A stretch of 64,000 nt of DNA from Bacteriovoracaceae bacterium (GTDB taxonomy: Bacteria > Bdellovibrionota > Bacteriovoracia > Bacteriovoracales > Bacteriovoracaceae): NCBI GenBank assembly GCA_947441615.1, contig CANEUH010000006.1, positions 62,001-126,000 on the forward strand, written 5' to 3'. Shown here in pieces: positions 26,179-35,141 of the stretch; position 1 is the stretch's first letter, and every line of letters starts with the position of its first letter. Under the pieces are notes generated by a model, which was not told the DNA's origin, ran no database searches, and was given only the letters and a program-made list of their open reading frames with translations. The position numbers were made by a program, and so were the translations under genes.

Positions 26179-27930
26179 ATGAAAACCAATTTAATTCTCC
26201 ATCAAACTCACCACACTCTTGCAGACTTTGATGCCATTTTCCAAACATTGGTGAACGTTCTAAAGGGAGATGGTCTTCATCTTTTCCCAGAACTCTATCT
26301 CACTGGCTATCCGTTACAGGACCTCGTTCTCCAAAGACCTTTTATTGATAGTTATGAGTCGCATTTGAAGGATTTGGATCAATGGGCAAAAGGGCAAATA
26401 GGAAAATGGAAGGCGCTGGTGGGCGGACTTCATTATGAATACGAAAAAGATGGAATTCCCAAAAAAATACAAAATGTGATCTTTGAAATTAACCCAGGAA
26501 CAGGACTTAAGATTCTTTATTCCAAAAGACTTCTTCCCAATTATGATATTTTTGATGAACAAAAATATTTCAGTCCCGGGAAAGAAAATTGCTTCTACGA
26601 GTTTAATGATAAAACATTCGCCCTTCACATCTGTGAGGACATGTGGGCCTCTAGTTTTCATAGCTTAGACCCATGCGAATTAATGTTTCTTGAAGCAAAA
26701 GAAAAGAGTATTAAAGTCGATGCTCTGATTAACCTTTCGGCTTCCCCTTTTGAGGCGGCTAAAAAAGCAAAGAGATTTAATAGGGCCCAAACGATTTCAC
26801 TTCAATTCAAGTGCCCATTCTTTTACATCAATAGAGTTGGGGGAGAGGATGAAATTCTATTTGACGGTGGTAGTTTTGTGGCATCTGGAGACACTATCTT
26901 TACCGAGTTGAAATCTTTTGAAGCTGATTCAAAGAGCATAAAACTTGAAGAAATTTCAGGAAACTACCAAAAAGATCCTGTTAAGAACCAGGAAAATACC
27001 TGGGAAGGGCTTTTTAATCCAAGAATTGATGACTCTAAATCACCTCCCATATTAAAGACCTGGACTAATGAGGAGTGCGCGGAAGTCCTCAAAGCACTGA
27101 TTTTTGGGTTACAAGAATATGCTTCCAAAAATGGATTTAAAAAATTTCTGGTGGCACTCTCCGGTGGGATGGATTCGGCGCTCGTTCTAGCAATTGTTAA
27201 AATTGGACTTAAAGAAGGACAGTCCCTAGAGGCCATCTACATGCCTAGTATCTTTTCTTCATCAGTTTCCACAGAGTTATCTGAGGAGATATGTAAAAAA
27301 TTAAAAATATCCCTATCGTATTTTCCAATTAAGTTCCTTCACTCGGCTGTGAAAAATGCTTTTACTCAAAATTTCTCTGAGCCTTTTCAAGGACTTACTG
27401 ATGAAAATATCCAGAGTAGACTGAGAGGAACACTCCTTTACACGAGATCAAATCAAACCGGGGCCATGGTCATCAATACATCTAATAAATCTGAGCTTGC
27501 CGTCGGTTACTCGACTCAATATGGAGATTCTGTTGGAGCGATCTCTTTACTAGGAGATCTTTATAAAACAGAAGTTTATAGACTTTCAAAGTTTATAAAC
27601 GAGCAGTACGGCAATCTTATCCCCGAAGGCATTATTAACCGAGGACCTTCAGCAGAGTTGCGAACGGATCAACTCGATCAAGACTCCCTTCCACCCTACG
27701 AGAGACTAGATCCCATTTTAGAGGGAATCTTAAGCTTCAGAATGGGACGTAAAGAATTGTTAAGATTAGGTTATAACGATGGAGAAGTTACAAAAGTACT
27801 TCATCTCTACTTGAAATCAGAGTATAAAAGAATTCAGTTTTGCCCTATCCTCAAGGTTAAGGCAAAAAGTTTTGGTTTTGGCTATCGAGTCCCGATAAGC
27901 AAAAGCTTAAATTATCAACTGCAATCTTGA
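26179..27930 (+). CDS. nadE: Glutamine-dependent NAD+ synthetase
   Basis: Two-domain enzyme of 583 residues. The N-terminal nitrilase-type glutaminase domain carries the E38-K116-C152 triad (PELYLTGYP, YSKRLLPNYD, HICEDMW). The C-terminal synthetase domain has the PP-loop SGGMDSAL near residue 328 and the STQYGDSVG and RGPSAELR segments. It amidates nicotinate adenine dinucleotide to NAD. The start is supported by alignment to the family rather than by a strong ribosome site. A ribosome site for the next gene begins three bases past the stop. Confidence 0.95.
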   Translation: MKTNLILHQTHHTLADFDAIFQTLVNVLKGDGLHLFPELYLTGYPLQDLVLQRPFIDSYESHLKDLDQWAKGQIGKWKALVGGLHYEYEKDGIPKKIQNVIFEINPGTGLKILYSKRLLPNYDIFDEQKYFSPGKENCFYEFNDKTFALHICEDMWASSFHSLDPCELMFLEAKEKSIKVDALINLSASPFEAAKKAKRFNRAQTISLQFKCPFFYINRVGGEDEILFDGGSFVASGDTIFTELKSFEADSKSIKLEEISGNYQKDPVKNQENTWEGLFNPRIDDSKSPPILKTWTNEECAEVLKALIFGLQEYASKNGFKKFLVALSGGMDSALVLAIVKIGLKEGQSLEAIYMPSIFSSSVSTELSEEICKKLKISLSYFPIKFLHSAVKNAFTQNFSEPFQGLTDENIQSRLRGTLLYTRSNQTGAMVINTSNKSELAVGYSTQYGDSVGAISLLGDLYKTEVYRLSKFINEQYGNLIPEGIINRGPSAELRTDQLDQDSLPPYERLDPILEGILSFRMGRKELLRLGYNDGEVTKVLHLYLKSEYKRIQFCPILKVKAKSFGFGYRVPISKSLNYQLQS

Positions 27931-27941
27931 ATGGAGGGAAT

Positions 27942-28382
27942 ATGAGCGAAGAAACAAAAAACAAAGTTATGGGAAAAATTAACGAAATCAAATCCAACAT
28001 TGAAACATTTATTTCTGATGTTAATGTTAGTGATATCAAGTCTAGCATTAATGTGATGGTGAAGGATGCTCAAAAGGATTTTAACAAACTCGTTGATAAA
28101 GATCTTGATAACGTGAAGAAAAAACTTCAAAAAGAAAAAGAAGATTTCGAAGCGAAAGCAAAAAAATTTCTAGAAGGTCAAAAGAAAGAGCTAGCAACTC
28201 TTCAAGCAAAATTTGATAAGCTCGTTAAAGCAACTGCTAAACTCAAAGCTGCGAAATCAAGTTCAACTGCAAAAAGTGCAGCAACGACAACGTCAAAAAA
28301 GAAAGTGATGAAAAAAGTTTCAAAGGCAACAGCAAAGCCTGGTTTCAAGGCAAAATCGACAAAGAAATTAGCGAGTAAGTAA
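27942..28382 (+). CDS. Coiled-coil protein with lysine-rich, histone H1-like tail
   Basis: 146 residues from ATG 27942, chosen because GGAGGG lies four bases upstream. Residues about 1-98 are charged heptad-like helix with a phasin-like look; residues about 99-146 are low-complexity Lys/Ala/Ser/Thr (AAKSS, KKKVMKKVSKATAKP, KSTKKLASK) like eukaryotic H1 or bacterial Hc1/AlgP tails that bind DNA or polyphosphate. No signal peptide. Separated from nadE by 11 bases and closed by a clear terminator. Function unknown; nucleoid binding is an inference from composition. Confidence 0.65.
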   Translation: MSEETKNKVMGKINEIKSNIETFISDVNVSDIKSSINVMVKDAQKDFNKLVDKDLDNVKKKLQKEKEDFEAKAKKFLEGQKKELATLQAKFDKLVKATAKLKAAKSSSTAKSAATTTSKKKVMKKVSKATAKPGFKAKSTKKLASK

Positions 28383-28387
28383 TTCAA

Positions 28388-28413
28388 AAAGCCCCGGATA
28401 ACGGGGCTTTTTT
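28388..28413. terminator. Rho-independent terminator, bidirectional
   Basis: AAAGCCCCG (28388-28396) pairs with CGGGGCTTT (28402-28410) around GATAA, followed by a T run. It ends the lysine-tail gene and overlaps the stop of the convergent GGDEF gene. Confidence 0.85.
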
Positions 28414-29746
28414 ATGCTACGACTTCCGTAACGTGAAAGACCTTGCCCCTACCACTTTTCTTAGACATATACATCATTTTATCAGCAAATTCGATTATTG
28501 ATTTAGCGCTTGTGGCATCAGTTGGAAATTGTGCCACTCCAATTGAAAGTGAAAGTCGATATTTTTGATCTTGCCCGATACTAAATTCTTCCACTTTAAC
28601 GGCATCCGAAATTCTCAAAGCGATTTTTTTAGTCTCATCCACATTTGTTCGAGGAAGTAGTACAATAAATTCATCTCCCCCGTAACGATAGATCAGATCA
28701 GTGGAACGTAATTGATTTCTTAAGATTCTCGCCATATCAATCAACAACTGACTTCCTACGACGTGACCAAATTGATCATTCACATTTTTAAAATAATCTA
28801 TATCAATAAAGAGTAATGAGAAACCAACTTGCTCATGTTGATACCTTCCTACATGATACTCCAAATCCTCTACGAGTTTCCTTTGATTAAAAGCCCCAGT
28901 AACCTCATCCGTAAGAGAGAGCATTCTTATGTACTCTCTTTTTTTCGATTCAGTTAGGATTGTAAGTGTCGTCTTCAAAATATTTGCAAGATAGTTACTT
29001 AGTATGTCTTTAACTGAATAGTCTGAAATATTTTTTGCGACTAAATAAACGAATGTACCATCTCCTCTTTTGACTAAGAAATAACATCTTTCATTGATAA
29101 ATCTTAACCCAAAGATTAAACCAGTATCATCAGAAAGGAAGCGTTTAATCCTCTTGAGTTGCCTTTCAGAGAAATTAAGTTTTTCCTTTAAAGAATTAAG
29201 TTTCTTCGGATGTGATGAAAATTGAATCTCTTTTTCGACCTGAAAAAAAAGTGAAAGGTACTGGTTAAGAGCAGCTGCAACATCTCCCACCTTAATGAAA
29301 CTTTCAGGTCTAGAAAAGATATGCAAAACAGCTCGCTCAGGATTCCACTGCTTGCCCTGGACAGCGCCATGAATTTTTAATCGATAGATCACCGTTCTCA
29401 ATTCATTTTGATCAATCGGAAGTGTTAAAAAATCAAACAGACCTGCTCTAAATGCTCCAATTATTCCTGTATGCTCTGCCCTAGGAGATAAAAGCGTCAC
29501 ACCTGCTCCAGGCATGAGGAGATGAATTTTCCTGATATCATCAACTGTTTTCTGGCTCTGCCTATTAGAATAAAAGAAAACAGCATGGGTATCTTTTTTC
29601 TTAAAAGTCGCGAGTTCATCGATCGTTTGAATAAAACTAATTCTATTTTTGACTTTATTGTCTCGCAAAGATGCCTTGATGGCCTCAATTGCAACTGAAT
29701 CAAGCCCAATGGCAACAATATCTAAAACATCCGTTAGTTTTTTCAT
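28412..29746 (-). CDS. Diguanylate cyclase with degenerate receiver domain
   Basis: 444 residues. Residues about 1-125 follow the response-regulator fold, but the strand that should carry the phosphorylated Asp reads AVFFYSNR and the usual KP is LP, so it should not be phosphorylated. A middle region (about 140-265) of unknown fold follows. The C-terminal GGDEF domain (about 275-440) looks active: intact GGDEF (356-360), DIDYFKNVND metal/substrate site, and an inhibitory-site RSTD (347-350) exactly five residues before GGDEF. Predicted to make cyclic di-GMP. Coupled by TAATG to the acidic coiled-coil gene upstream. Confidence 0.85.
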   Translation of the reverse strand: MKKLTDVLDIVAIGLDSVAIEAIKASLRDNKVKNRISFIQTIDELATFKKKDTHAVFFYSNRQSQKTVDDIRKIHLLMPGAGVTLLSPRAEHTGIIGAFRAGLFDFLTLPIDQNELRTVIYRLKIHGAVQGKQWNPERAVLHIFSRPESFIKVGDVAAALNQYLSLFFQVEKEIQFSSHPKKLNSLKEKLNFSERQLKRIKRFLSDDTGLIFGLRFINERCYFLVKRGDGTFVYLVAKNISDYSVKDILSNYLANILKTTLTILTESKKREYIRMLSLTDEVTGAFNQRKLVEDLEYHVGRYQHEQVGFSLLFIDIDYFKNVNDQFGHVVGSQLLIDMARILRNQLRSTDLIYRYGGDEFIVLLPRTNVDETKKIALRISDAVKVEEFSIGQDQKYRLSLSIGVAQFPTDATSAKSIIEFADKMMYMSKKSGRGKVFHVTEVVA

Positions 29747-31452
29747 TACATATCTATATTTTTCTTAAGTGCATTTAAAGCATTTGTTCTATCTGTTTCA
29801 TCCTCAAGAACAGTAATCGCAGACCTTAATGTTTTAATGGCTTTTTCTAATTTATCCTCAAGCTCAAACCTAGACTCAACAGAACGTTTTTCTTGTTGAG
29901 AGATTGACTCCATATCGAACTCCATCCCATCAATTTTTCTTTTGAGTTCAAGTATCTTTAAATCTCTATGTCTAATCTGTGTTTCAGCATCAGATTTAAG
30001 CAATTCTAACTTTTGCTCTAACTCCCTTTCTCTCATTTGAACTTTTTTAACATCTATTTTGTTTTTTTGAGCTGATTTATCTAGCTCTTGCAATAATATT
30101 TTATTTTTCTCCTCAATAATGAGTCTCTTCTCTTCAAATAATTTTAATCTATCTTTTAACTCATTAATCTCTTCATTTAATTTTTTCCGAATGATGGTAA
30201 GCTCTATCTTTCTTTCATCTAGTTCTGCTCTAAGTGAAAGACTATTCCTTGATTGAATTAATTTTTCATCTTCCAGTTTTTGAATTTTTGCCAATAACTC
30301 TTCTCTGTCACCTCTTAGGTTTGAGATCGTGGCCTGCATCCGCTCCATTTCGATAGAGTAAGCGCCCGAAATCTCCCTAAGGTCTTGTCCAAGTTGTCTC
30401 TCTTCCTTAGGCTCTTTTGGCTCAACCGTTTCTTTTTTCTTTTTCTTTGGTTTCTCTTCTTTGACCTCAGGTATGATTTCAGCAGCATGATGTTTTTCTG
30501 GTTCTTCATCTGAACCAAAATTTATGCCTTCAAGGTTTATATCTTCTGAGACAAGTGACTCGTTTAGATCCTCATCATTATTAACCTTAATTTCTTTCTT
30601 TATATCGACTCTTGAAGCATCAATGACAAGAATTTCATCAATTTCCTGCAGCTTTTTCATAGCATCTTCTGAGAAATCGGCCCCCTCAGCATGATCTCCA
30701 AAAAGCAACTCACCATCATCAATCGCATCTAAATCCATGCCAATCTCAGGTGGTGAATCAATTGAGGCTTCTTTTTCTTGAGGCTGAGATTGTTTTAGGT
30801 TCAATTCATTGATGTCTTTAATTTTAGAATCTTCCAAACTAATAAGGTCAAAGCTATCTTCTTCTGATAAATTTAAACCACTCAAGTCATCTTCACTTAC
30901 AGACTCATCAACTTCATCGAAGTCTAGACTAGCGTCATTAAATTCACTTGAAGACTCTAAAGAATCTGCAGAACTTAGTTCGTCAAATGAAAGTTCACCT
31001 AAGTTTTCAATCACCTCATCTTCAGAATCAAGAGAGTCTCGATCACCAACAGTCACCTCCTCATCCTCAACTTCTTCAGTTGAATCGAGTGAGAGTTCAC
31101 CGTACTGGGAATTCTCTGCTGCTTCATTGTTGGATTCATTATCAACTTCAGACAATTGTAATTCTGCTCCCTCATCAAGTGAGAGTTCAAGACCACTTTC
31201 TAGAGGTGTTTCAGCTGGTGGAACATCATCATCAGGCTCTGAACCAAAATTTAAATCAAGCTCTTCAATCTCTCCTAAAGATAATTCACCATGGCCTGGA
31301 ACAGCAGGGGGTGGAGAATGCGTTGCAGATGCCACTTCAGGCTTTGAAGGAGTTTTGATACCACTCTTGAATGCTTCATCAATCTGAGAATTCACAGGAT
31401 TGGAAGACATGGACTTTAGTTTATTTAACTCAGTTGCATCGTCATCATTCAT
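29746..31452 (-). CDS. Acidic-repeat and coiled-coil protein, GGDEF partner
   Basis: 568 residues. Residues about 50-340 are extremely acidic and serine-rich with loosely repeated GELSL/GELSF/ELSLDE units (near 55, 87, 116, 152). A lysine-rich spacer (KPKKKKK) follows, then a continuous coiled coil from about 355 to 560. No signal peptide, so probably cytoplasmic, a scaffold of the kind seen in polar or motility complexes such as AglZ/FrzS of myxobacteria. That comparison is by architecture only. Its start has AGGA upstream, and its stop overlaps the GGDEF start, so the two products are likely made in fixed ratio. Confidence 0.6.
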   Translation of the reverse strand: MNDDDATELNKLKSMSSNPVNSQIDEAFKSGIKTPSKPEVASATHSPPPAVPGHGELSLGEIEELDLNFGSEPDDDVPPAETPLESGLELSLDEGAELQLSEVDNESNNEAAENSQYGELSLDSTEEVEDEEVTVGDRDSLDSEDEVIENLGELSFDELSSADSLESSSEFNDASLDFDEVDESVSEDDLSGLNLSEEDSFDLISLEDSKIKDINELNLKQSQPQEKEASIDSPPEIGMDLDAIDDGELLFGDHAEGADFSEDAMKKLQEIDEILVIDASRVDIKKEIKVNNDEDLNESLVSEDINLEGINFGSDEEPEKHHAAEIIPEVKEEKPKKKKKETVEPKEPKEERQLGQDLREISGAYSIEMERMQATISNLRGDREELLAKIQKLEDEKLIQSRNSLSLRAELDERKIELTIIRKKLNEEINELKDRLKLFEEKRLIIEEKNKILLQELDKSAQKNKIDVKKVQMRERELEQKLELLKSDAETQIRHRDLKILELKRKIDGMEFDMESISQQEKRSVESRFELEDKLEKAIKTLRSAITVLEDETDRTNALNALKKNIDM

Positions 31453-31634
31453 ATTGAAGTCCTATTGAATAAAGTTGTATCTATCTATCTCTTCGTTAAA
31501 TTGTCGAAATGAATGAGAAAAAAAATAAAGCTTTTTAAATACCTTGAGGGTGTAGTCAGGTATAAAGAGAAAATTTCTGTCATATTTAATAAAAAAGAGT
31601 GAATTCTCTGGGGGAATAATCCCTTACAACAGTA

Positions 31635-31663
31635 TTGCTTCCCTCTCTAGGTCATAATACAAT
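31635..31663 (+). promoter_or_regulatory. Candidate promoter of the L,D-transpeptidase operon
   Basis: -35 TTGCTT (31635-31640), 17-base spacer, -10 TACAAT (31658-31663); leader of about 18 bases ending in GGAGG. Confidence 0.35.
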
Positions 31664-31687
31664 CAGAAAGTACGACTTGGAGGATTT

Positions 31688-32668
31688 TTGAAAACGTTAA
31701 AACTTATTACTTGGGTTTTCCTGATTATTTCCGTCAGCTTTGTTTCTGCGGAAGAAAATTTCTATCCGTCTAATATCTTAATGATGGATCAAAAATTCTC
31801 ACATCACGTCATCTTAGTTGAGAAGGCCACACACAAGCTGCATCTTTACGAAAATAGAGGCTCCACTCCTAAGTTTGTAAAAACTTTTAGTACTGCGACT
31901 GGAAAATTTAAGGGTGATAAAACAGTCAATGGTGATCATAAAACTCCTGAAGGAATCTACACCATTTATGATTTTTTATCCAAAGAAGAACTCTTTAAAA
32001 GACATGGTAAGTACGCAGAGATTTATGGTTCTGGCGCCTTTCCTATGGATTACCCAAACTTCATTGACGTTCAGGAGGGTAAGAGTGGGGGCGGAATTTG
32101 GTTACACTCAACGGATGATGATAACAGAATTTCTAAGGGACTTGACTCTAGAGGCTGTGTCGTTGTGCAAAATCAAGACCTAAAAGATATTTCTCAGTAT
32201 ATCGAATTGAACCACACTCCAATTATTGTCGTTCAGGATGTTTTTTATTTATCAAAGACGACTTGGGAAAGGAACAGAAAGGATCTAAGTGAAGCTGTTC
32301 AAAAATGGGCAACCGCTTGGCAAAATAAAGATTTTAATAAATACATCTCGGCCTATGACTCATCTCGGTTTTATGATCGAAAGCATGGTAACTATGAAAA
32401 CTATAAATCTTACAAGAAAGCAGTTTTCTCAAGACCTGACGAACCTCAAATTAAACTAGACTTTATTTCAATATTTTCAAATGAAGAGTATGCCGTCGTT
32501 CATCTTCAGCAAGACTATCGATCAGTTGTAATAAATGATATTGGTAAGAAAACACTCTATTTGAAAAAAGACAAAAATTACGACTGGAAGATTGTTGGTG
32601 AAGTTTGGTCGAGAGTCGATGGAAGTGCTGTAGCTTTTTCTCCTTCTAAAAAATTCTTTAAAGAATAG
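31688..32668 (+). CDS. L,D-transpeptidase (YkuD) with C-terminal NTF2-like domain
   Basis: 326 residues, exported (signal peptide about 1-21). The YkuD domain (about 38-178) has H140 in WLHST and the catalytic SRGC with Cys157. It can form 3-3 peptidoglycan cross-links, attach proteins to the wall or exchange D-amino acids. The C-terminal part (about 195-315, VQKWATAWQNKDFNKYISAY...) resembles an NTF2/SnoaL fold. The start codon is TTG: GGAGG precedes it at 31679-31683 and any later ATG would remove the signal peptide. First gene of a unit with a membrane protein and a bactofilin. Confidence 0.87.
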   Translation: MKTLKLITWVFLIISVSFVSAEENFYPSNILMMDQKFSHHVILVEKATHKLHLYENRGSTPKFVKTFSTATGKFKGDKTVNGDHKTPEGIYTIYDFLSKEELFKRHGKYAEIYGSGAFPMDYPNFIDVQEGKSGGGIWLHSTDDDNRISKGLDSRGCVVVQNQDLKDISQYIELNHTPIIVVQDVFYLSKTTWERNRKDLSEAVQKWATAWQNKDFNKYISAYDSSRFYDRKHGNYENYKSYKKAVFSRPDEPQIKLDFISIFSNEEYAVVHLQQDYRSVVINDIGKKTLYLKKDKNYDWKIVGEVWSRVDGSAVAFSPSKKFFKE

Positions 32669-32670
32669 TG

Positions 32671-33411
32671 ATGAAAGAGTTTATACAAAAAAATGGGGAC
32701 GAGGTTGCAGTCGTTATTTATGACGCTCCCTTGCCTCCAAAGTATTTCAGGTTAACAAAAAGCTTTATTCGAACCATATTTGTTGTCGTACCAGTCATCT
32801 TTGTTTCAATCCTGGTAGTCTTTTTTTCATGGGGACTAGGGACAAGAATTAAAGAAGCACCTACTCCTACCTTACCAAGCTTGGGCCCAGTTTCTGATGG
32901 CCGTATCAATGGACTCGAATCAGAAATAAAATCTCTTAAGGATTCTAACAAAGCTTTAAGTGATAAACTTGCCCAGGCACCATCAGCGAGTGTCGTCGAT
33001 GACCCTCACCTCATGAACATTATTAAGCCTTATGGGATGCAAAATCTTGTTGAAGAAAATAAGGTAACTCTCGATCAGTTTGAATTGATTCAAGAGCCAA
33101 CTAAGACTAGCCTAAAATTTCAAATCATCAGCTCAACTCCTGAAAACAAAGTCATGGGTCACGTCATTGTTTTTATGATTTCTGAGTCTGGAGTTGTGGC
33201 CTACCCAAAAGATTCTAATCAAGCAATAGCTCTTGGAATGAAGTACTCTTCAGGAGAACCATTTTCCGTCTCTAGACTAAGACCTACAAATGCTGAATTC
33301 TTGACGCGTCCTCAGGGAAGTGAAGTCAAGTTTGTCGTCTATATTTTTAGTCGCGAAGGAGATCTTCTTCTAATAAAAGAAACTGAAGCATTTAAAGTGG
33401 GAACAAAATAA
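32671..33411 (+). CDS. Single-pass membrane protein between L,D-transpeptidase and bactofilin
   Basis: 246 residues from ATG 32671 (a GTG at 32668 is directly upstream and overlaps the previous stop). Layout: cytoplasmic N terminus of about 32 residues, one membrane helix (about 33-56), a proline-rich linker, a short coiled coil (about 82-108, GLESEIKSLKDSNKALSDKLAQ) and a beta-rich periplasmic domain (about 125-246). This is the topology of bactofilin-linked wall hydrolases such as LmdC, but the periplasmic domain lacks the M23 HxxxD/HxH residues. Coupled by TAATG to the bactofilin gene. Probably the bridge between cytoskeleton and wall enzyme (inference). Confidence 0.6.
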   Translation: MKEFIQKNGDEVAVVIYDAPLPPKYFRLTKSFIRTIFVVVPVIFVSILVVFFSWGLGTRIKEAPTPTLPSLGPVSDGRINGLESEIKSLKDSNKALSDKLAQAPSASVVDDPHLMNIIKPYGMQNLVEENKVTLDQFELIQEPTKTSLKFQIISSTPENKVMGHVIVFMISESGVVAYPKDSNQAIALGMKYSSGEPFSVSRLRPTNAEFLTRPQGSEVKFVVYIFSREGDLLLIKETEAFKVGTK

Positions 33412-33764
33412 TGATAGACGATAAAGACTTTAAAGATTTTCATTATAATGTCTTAGGCTCAAATTCAATGATTGTTGGTGACTTAACCCTGTCAGGTGAC
33501 TCGATCGTTAACTCGCATGTTCATGGCAGTATTGAAGTCAAAGAACATGGAAAGTTAATCTTAGAGAGAGGAAGCTTCGTTAAAGGTAAAATTAAGGCCA
33601 TTGATCTTGAGATTTTTGGCATAGTAGAAGGTGAAATCGATTGCTTGGGCCTCGTGTCCATTAGATCGAGTGCACAGGTCTTTGGGAAAATAAAATCAGG
33701 AAGGCTTGTCATTTATCCAGGTGCCATGGTTGAAATGCAGGCCGTTTCACAAGAAACGACCTAG
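33411..33764 (+). CDS. Bactofilin
   Basis: 117-residue polymer-forming cytoskeletal protein. The core is a series of short beta turns with regularly spaced glycines (NSHVHGSIEV, GKLILERGSFVKGKI, LEIFGIVEGEID, AQVFGKIKSGRLVIYPGAMVE) that form a right-handed beta helix. Bactofilins assemble on the membrane without nucleotide and position wall enzymes. Start overlaps the previous stop (TAATG). Confidence 0.9.
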   Translation: MIDDKDFKDFHYNVLGSNSMIVGDLTLSGDSIVNSHVHGSIEVKEHGKLILERGSFVKGKIKAIDLEIFGIVEGEIDCLGLVSIRSSAQVFGKIKSGRLVIYPGAMVEMQAVSQETT

Positions 33765-33770
33765 ATAACA

Positions 33771-35141
33771 TTATAAATAATCCTCATATTTAACAAGTCG
33801 TACAGGTCTAATTCTTGAAAGAGATTTTACAAGACTTTTATCTCCAACGACAACAATGGACAACTTCTCCCAAGGGAAAGCCTCCATATCGACTCGACCT
33901 AATTCAGACATGGTCATGTTACTAATCACTTGAGGAAAATTAACTAACTGACTCAAATCTCTTTTTTGATGATCATAAAGCATAATCTGACCTAGGAAGG
34001 CACTTGTTTCCTCAAAACCGAAAGCAAATCCACCTACGACGTGATTTTTCTGATGAATAAACTCTTTTTCTTCAAATTTACCTGAAGCAACGTCTGATAA
34101 TACGTCCCTTATTAAAGAGATCGTTTCAGCAGCAGTTTCATTCTTAGAGAACGTCACAATTCCTACTCTCCCGTAATCTCTTTGCATTGAAACGTAAGCA
34201 CCTGCAGAATAAGTTAAACCTCGCTTAACCCTTAGCTCCTGAACTAATTTTGAAGTAAAGCCTCCACCGAGGAAACTAGACATAAATGAAAAATGATCAA
34301 ATTTCCCAACGAACTCATTTGAAGTAAGGTATCTACCCACTCTTATTTGTGCCTGATTCGCAGATGGCACTTCGACAAGATAAATTGCGGACTCAGGAAG
34401 AGGTTTTTTGATTTCATATCTCTCGGCCTTGTTGGCATTAGACCAAGAACAATTTTTTGAAAGCACATCTTCAATCTCATAAATATCTGATGGCCCCGCC
34501 AGGTAAAGCACTTTTTTAGTCTTATTTAAATATTCAAGTCTCGTTTTTAATTTTATTTGGGTGATTTGATTAAGACCCTCAAGAGTGCCCTCTACAGGAG
34601 AAGCATAGGGAGTATCTTTGAATGTGATCCTTCTAAACACTCTATCCGCAAGTGATGAGTGTGAAGTCACTAAATTCTTTAATTGGCTTTTTGATCTACT
34701 TATATGGGAGTTTAATTCATTTTGTGGGAACTGAGCGTCTTTGAATAGTTCACAAACCTTTCCCATAACAGGCTTAATATCTTTCGTAAGTGCCTGAACA
34801 GTAAATATTGAATATTCATGAGTAACAGAGTGACGGAGATTGGCCCCGTAGAAATCAAAAAACTCTGAAATTTCTCTCTGGTTTTCTCTTGAGGTACCAG
34901 CAGAAAGTTGATCAAAGACTGTTTGTGTGATTCCTGAAATGGGATCACTGATAGCACCGTCTTGGAAGAATATTGATGCTGTAAATTTGGGGAATTTATT
35001 ATCCTCAATCCACACAACTTCAAGCTCTTCTTTTCCAATGTTCCAATTCATCCTTTTCACGGACGATAAAAAACCATCCTTAGCGTAGGCAGATGTCATC
35101 ACTAATAAACAAATCCATAAATATTTCATTTTAAATCTCAC
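33771..35141 (-). CDS. M16-family peptidase, non-catalytic partner
   Basis: 456 residues with an N-terminal signal peptide (about 5-20, ICLLVMTSAYA). It has the M16 fold and the C-half motif GGGFTSKLVQELRVKRGLTYSAGAYV that forms part of the substrate cavity, but the zinc motif HxxEH is absent from the N-terminal half (replaced by QTVFDQLSAGT). This is typical of the second subunit in bacterial two-gene M16 sets. Its start overlaps the stop of the active subunit by four bases, so they probably form a periplasmic heterodimer. Confidence 0.87.
   Translation of the reverse strand: MRFKMKYLWICLLVMTSAYAKDGFLSSVKRMNWNIGKEELEVVWIEDNKFPKFTASIFFQDGAISDPISGITQTVFDQLSAGTSRENQREISEFFDFYGANLRHSVTHEYSIFTVQALTKDIKPVMGKVCELFKDAQFPQNELNSHISRSKSQLKNLVTSHSSLADRVFRRITFKDTPYASPVEGTLEGLNQITQIKLKTRLEYLNKTKKVLYLAGPSDIYEIEDVLSKNCSWSNANKAERYEIKKPLPESAIYLVEVPSANQAQIRVGRYLTSNEFVGKFDHFSFMSSFLGGGFTSKLVQELRVKRGLTYSAGAYVSMQRDYGRVGIVTFSKNETAAETISLIRDVLSDVASGKFEEKEFIHQKNHVVGGFAFGFEETSAFLGQIMLYDHQKRDLSQLVNFPQVISNMTMSELGRVDMEAFPWEKLSIVVVGDKSLVKSLSRIRPVRLVKYEDYL

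Noticed and set aside
27915-28130. Leftward frames opposite the lysine-tail gene
   Set aside because: They are antisense Phe/Ile/Asn-rich shadows of Lys/Asp/Ile codons and lack ribosome sites.
30809-31387. 192-codon serine-rich open frame on the plus strand
   Set aside because: It is the antisense image of the acidic Asp/Glu/Ser repeat region of the leftward coiled-coil gene; codons for Glu and Asp read backwards as Ser-rich frames. No ribosome site.
31600-31625. GGGA-ATAA-TCCC stem upstream of the L,D-transpeptidase
   Set aside because: Only four pairs and no T run; too short to support as a terminator or attenuator.
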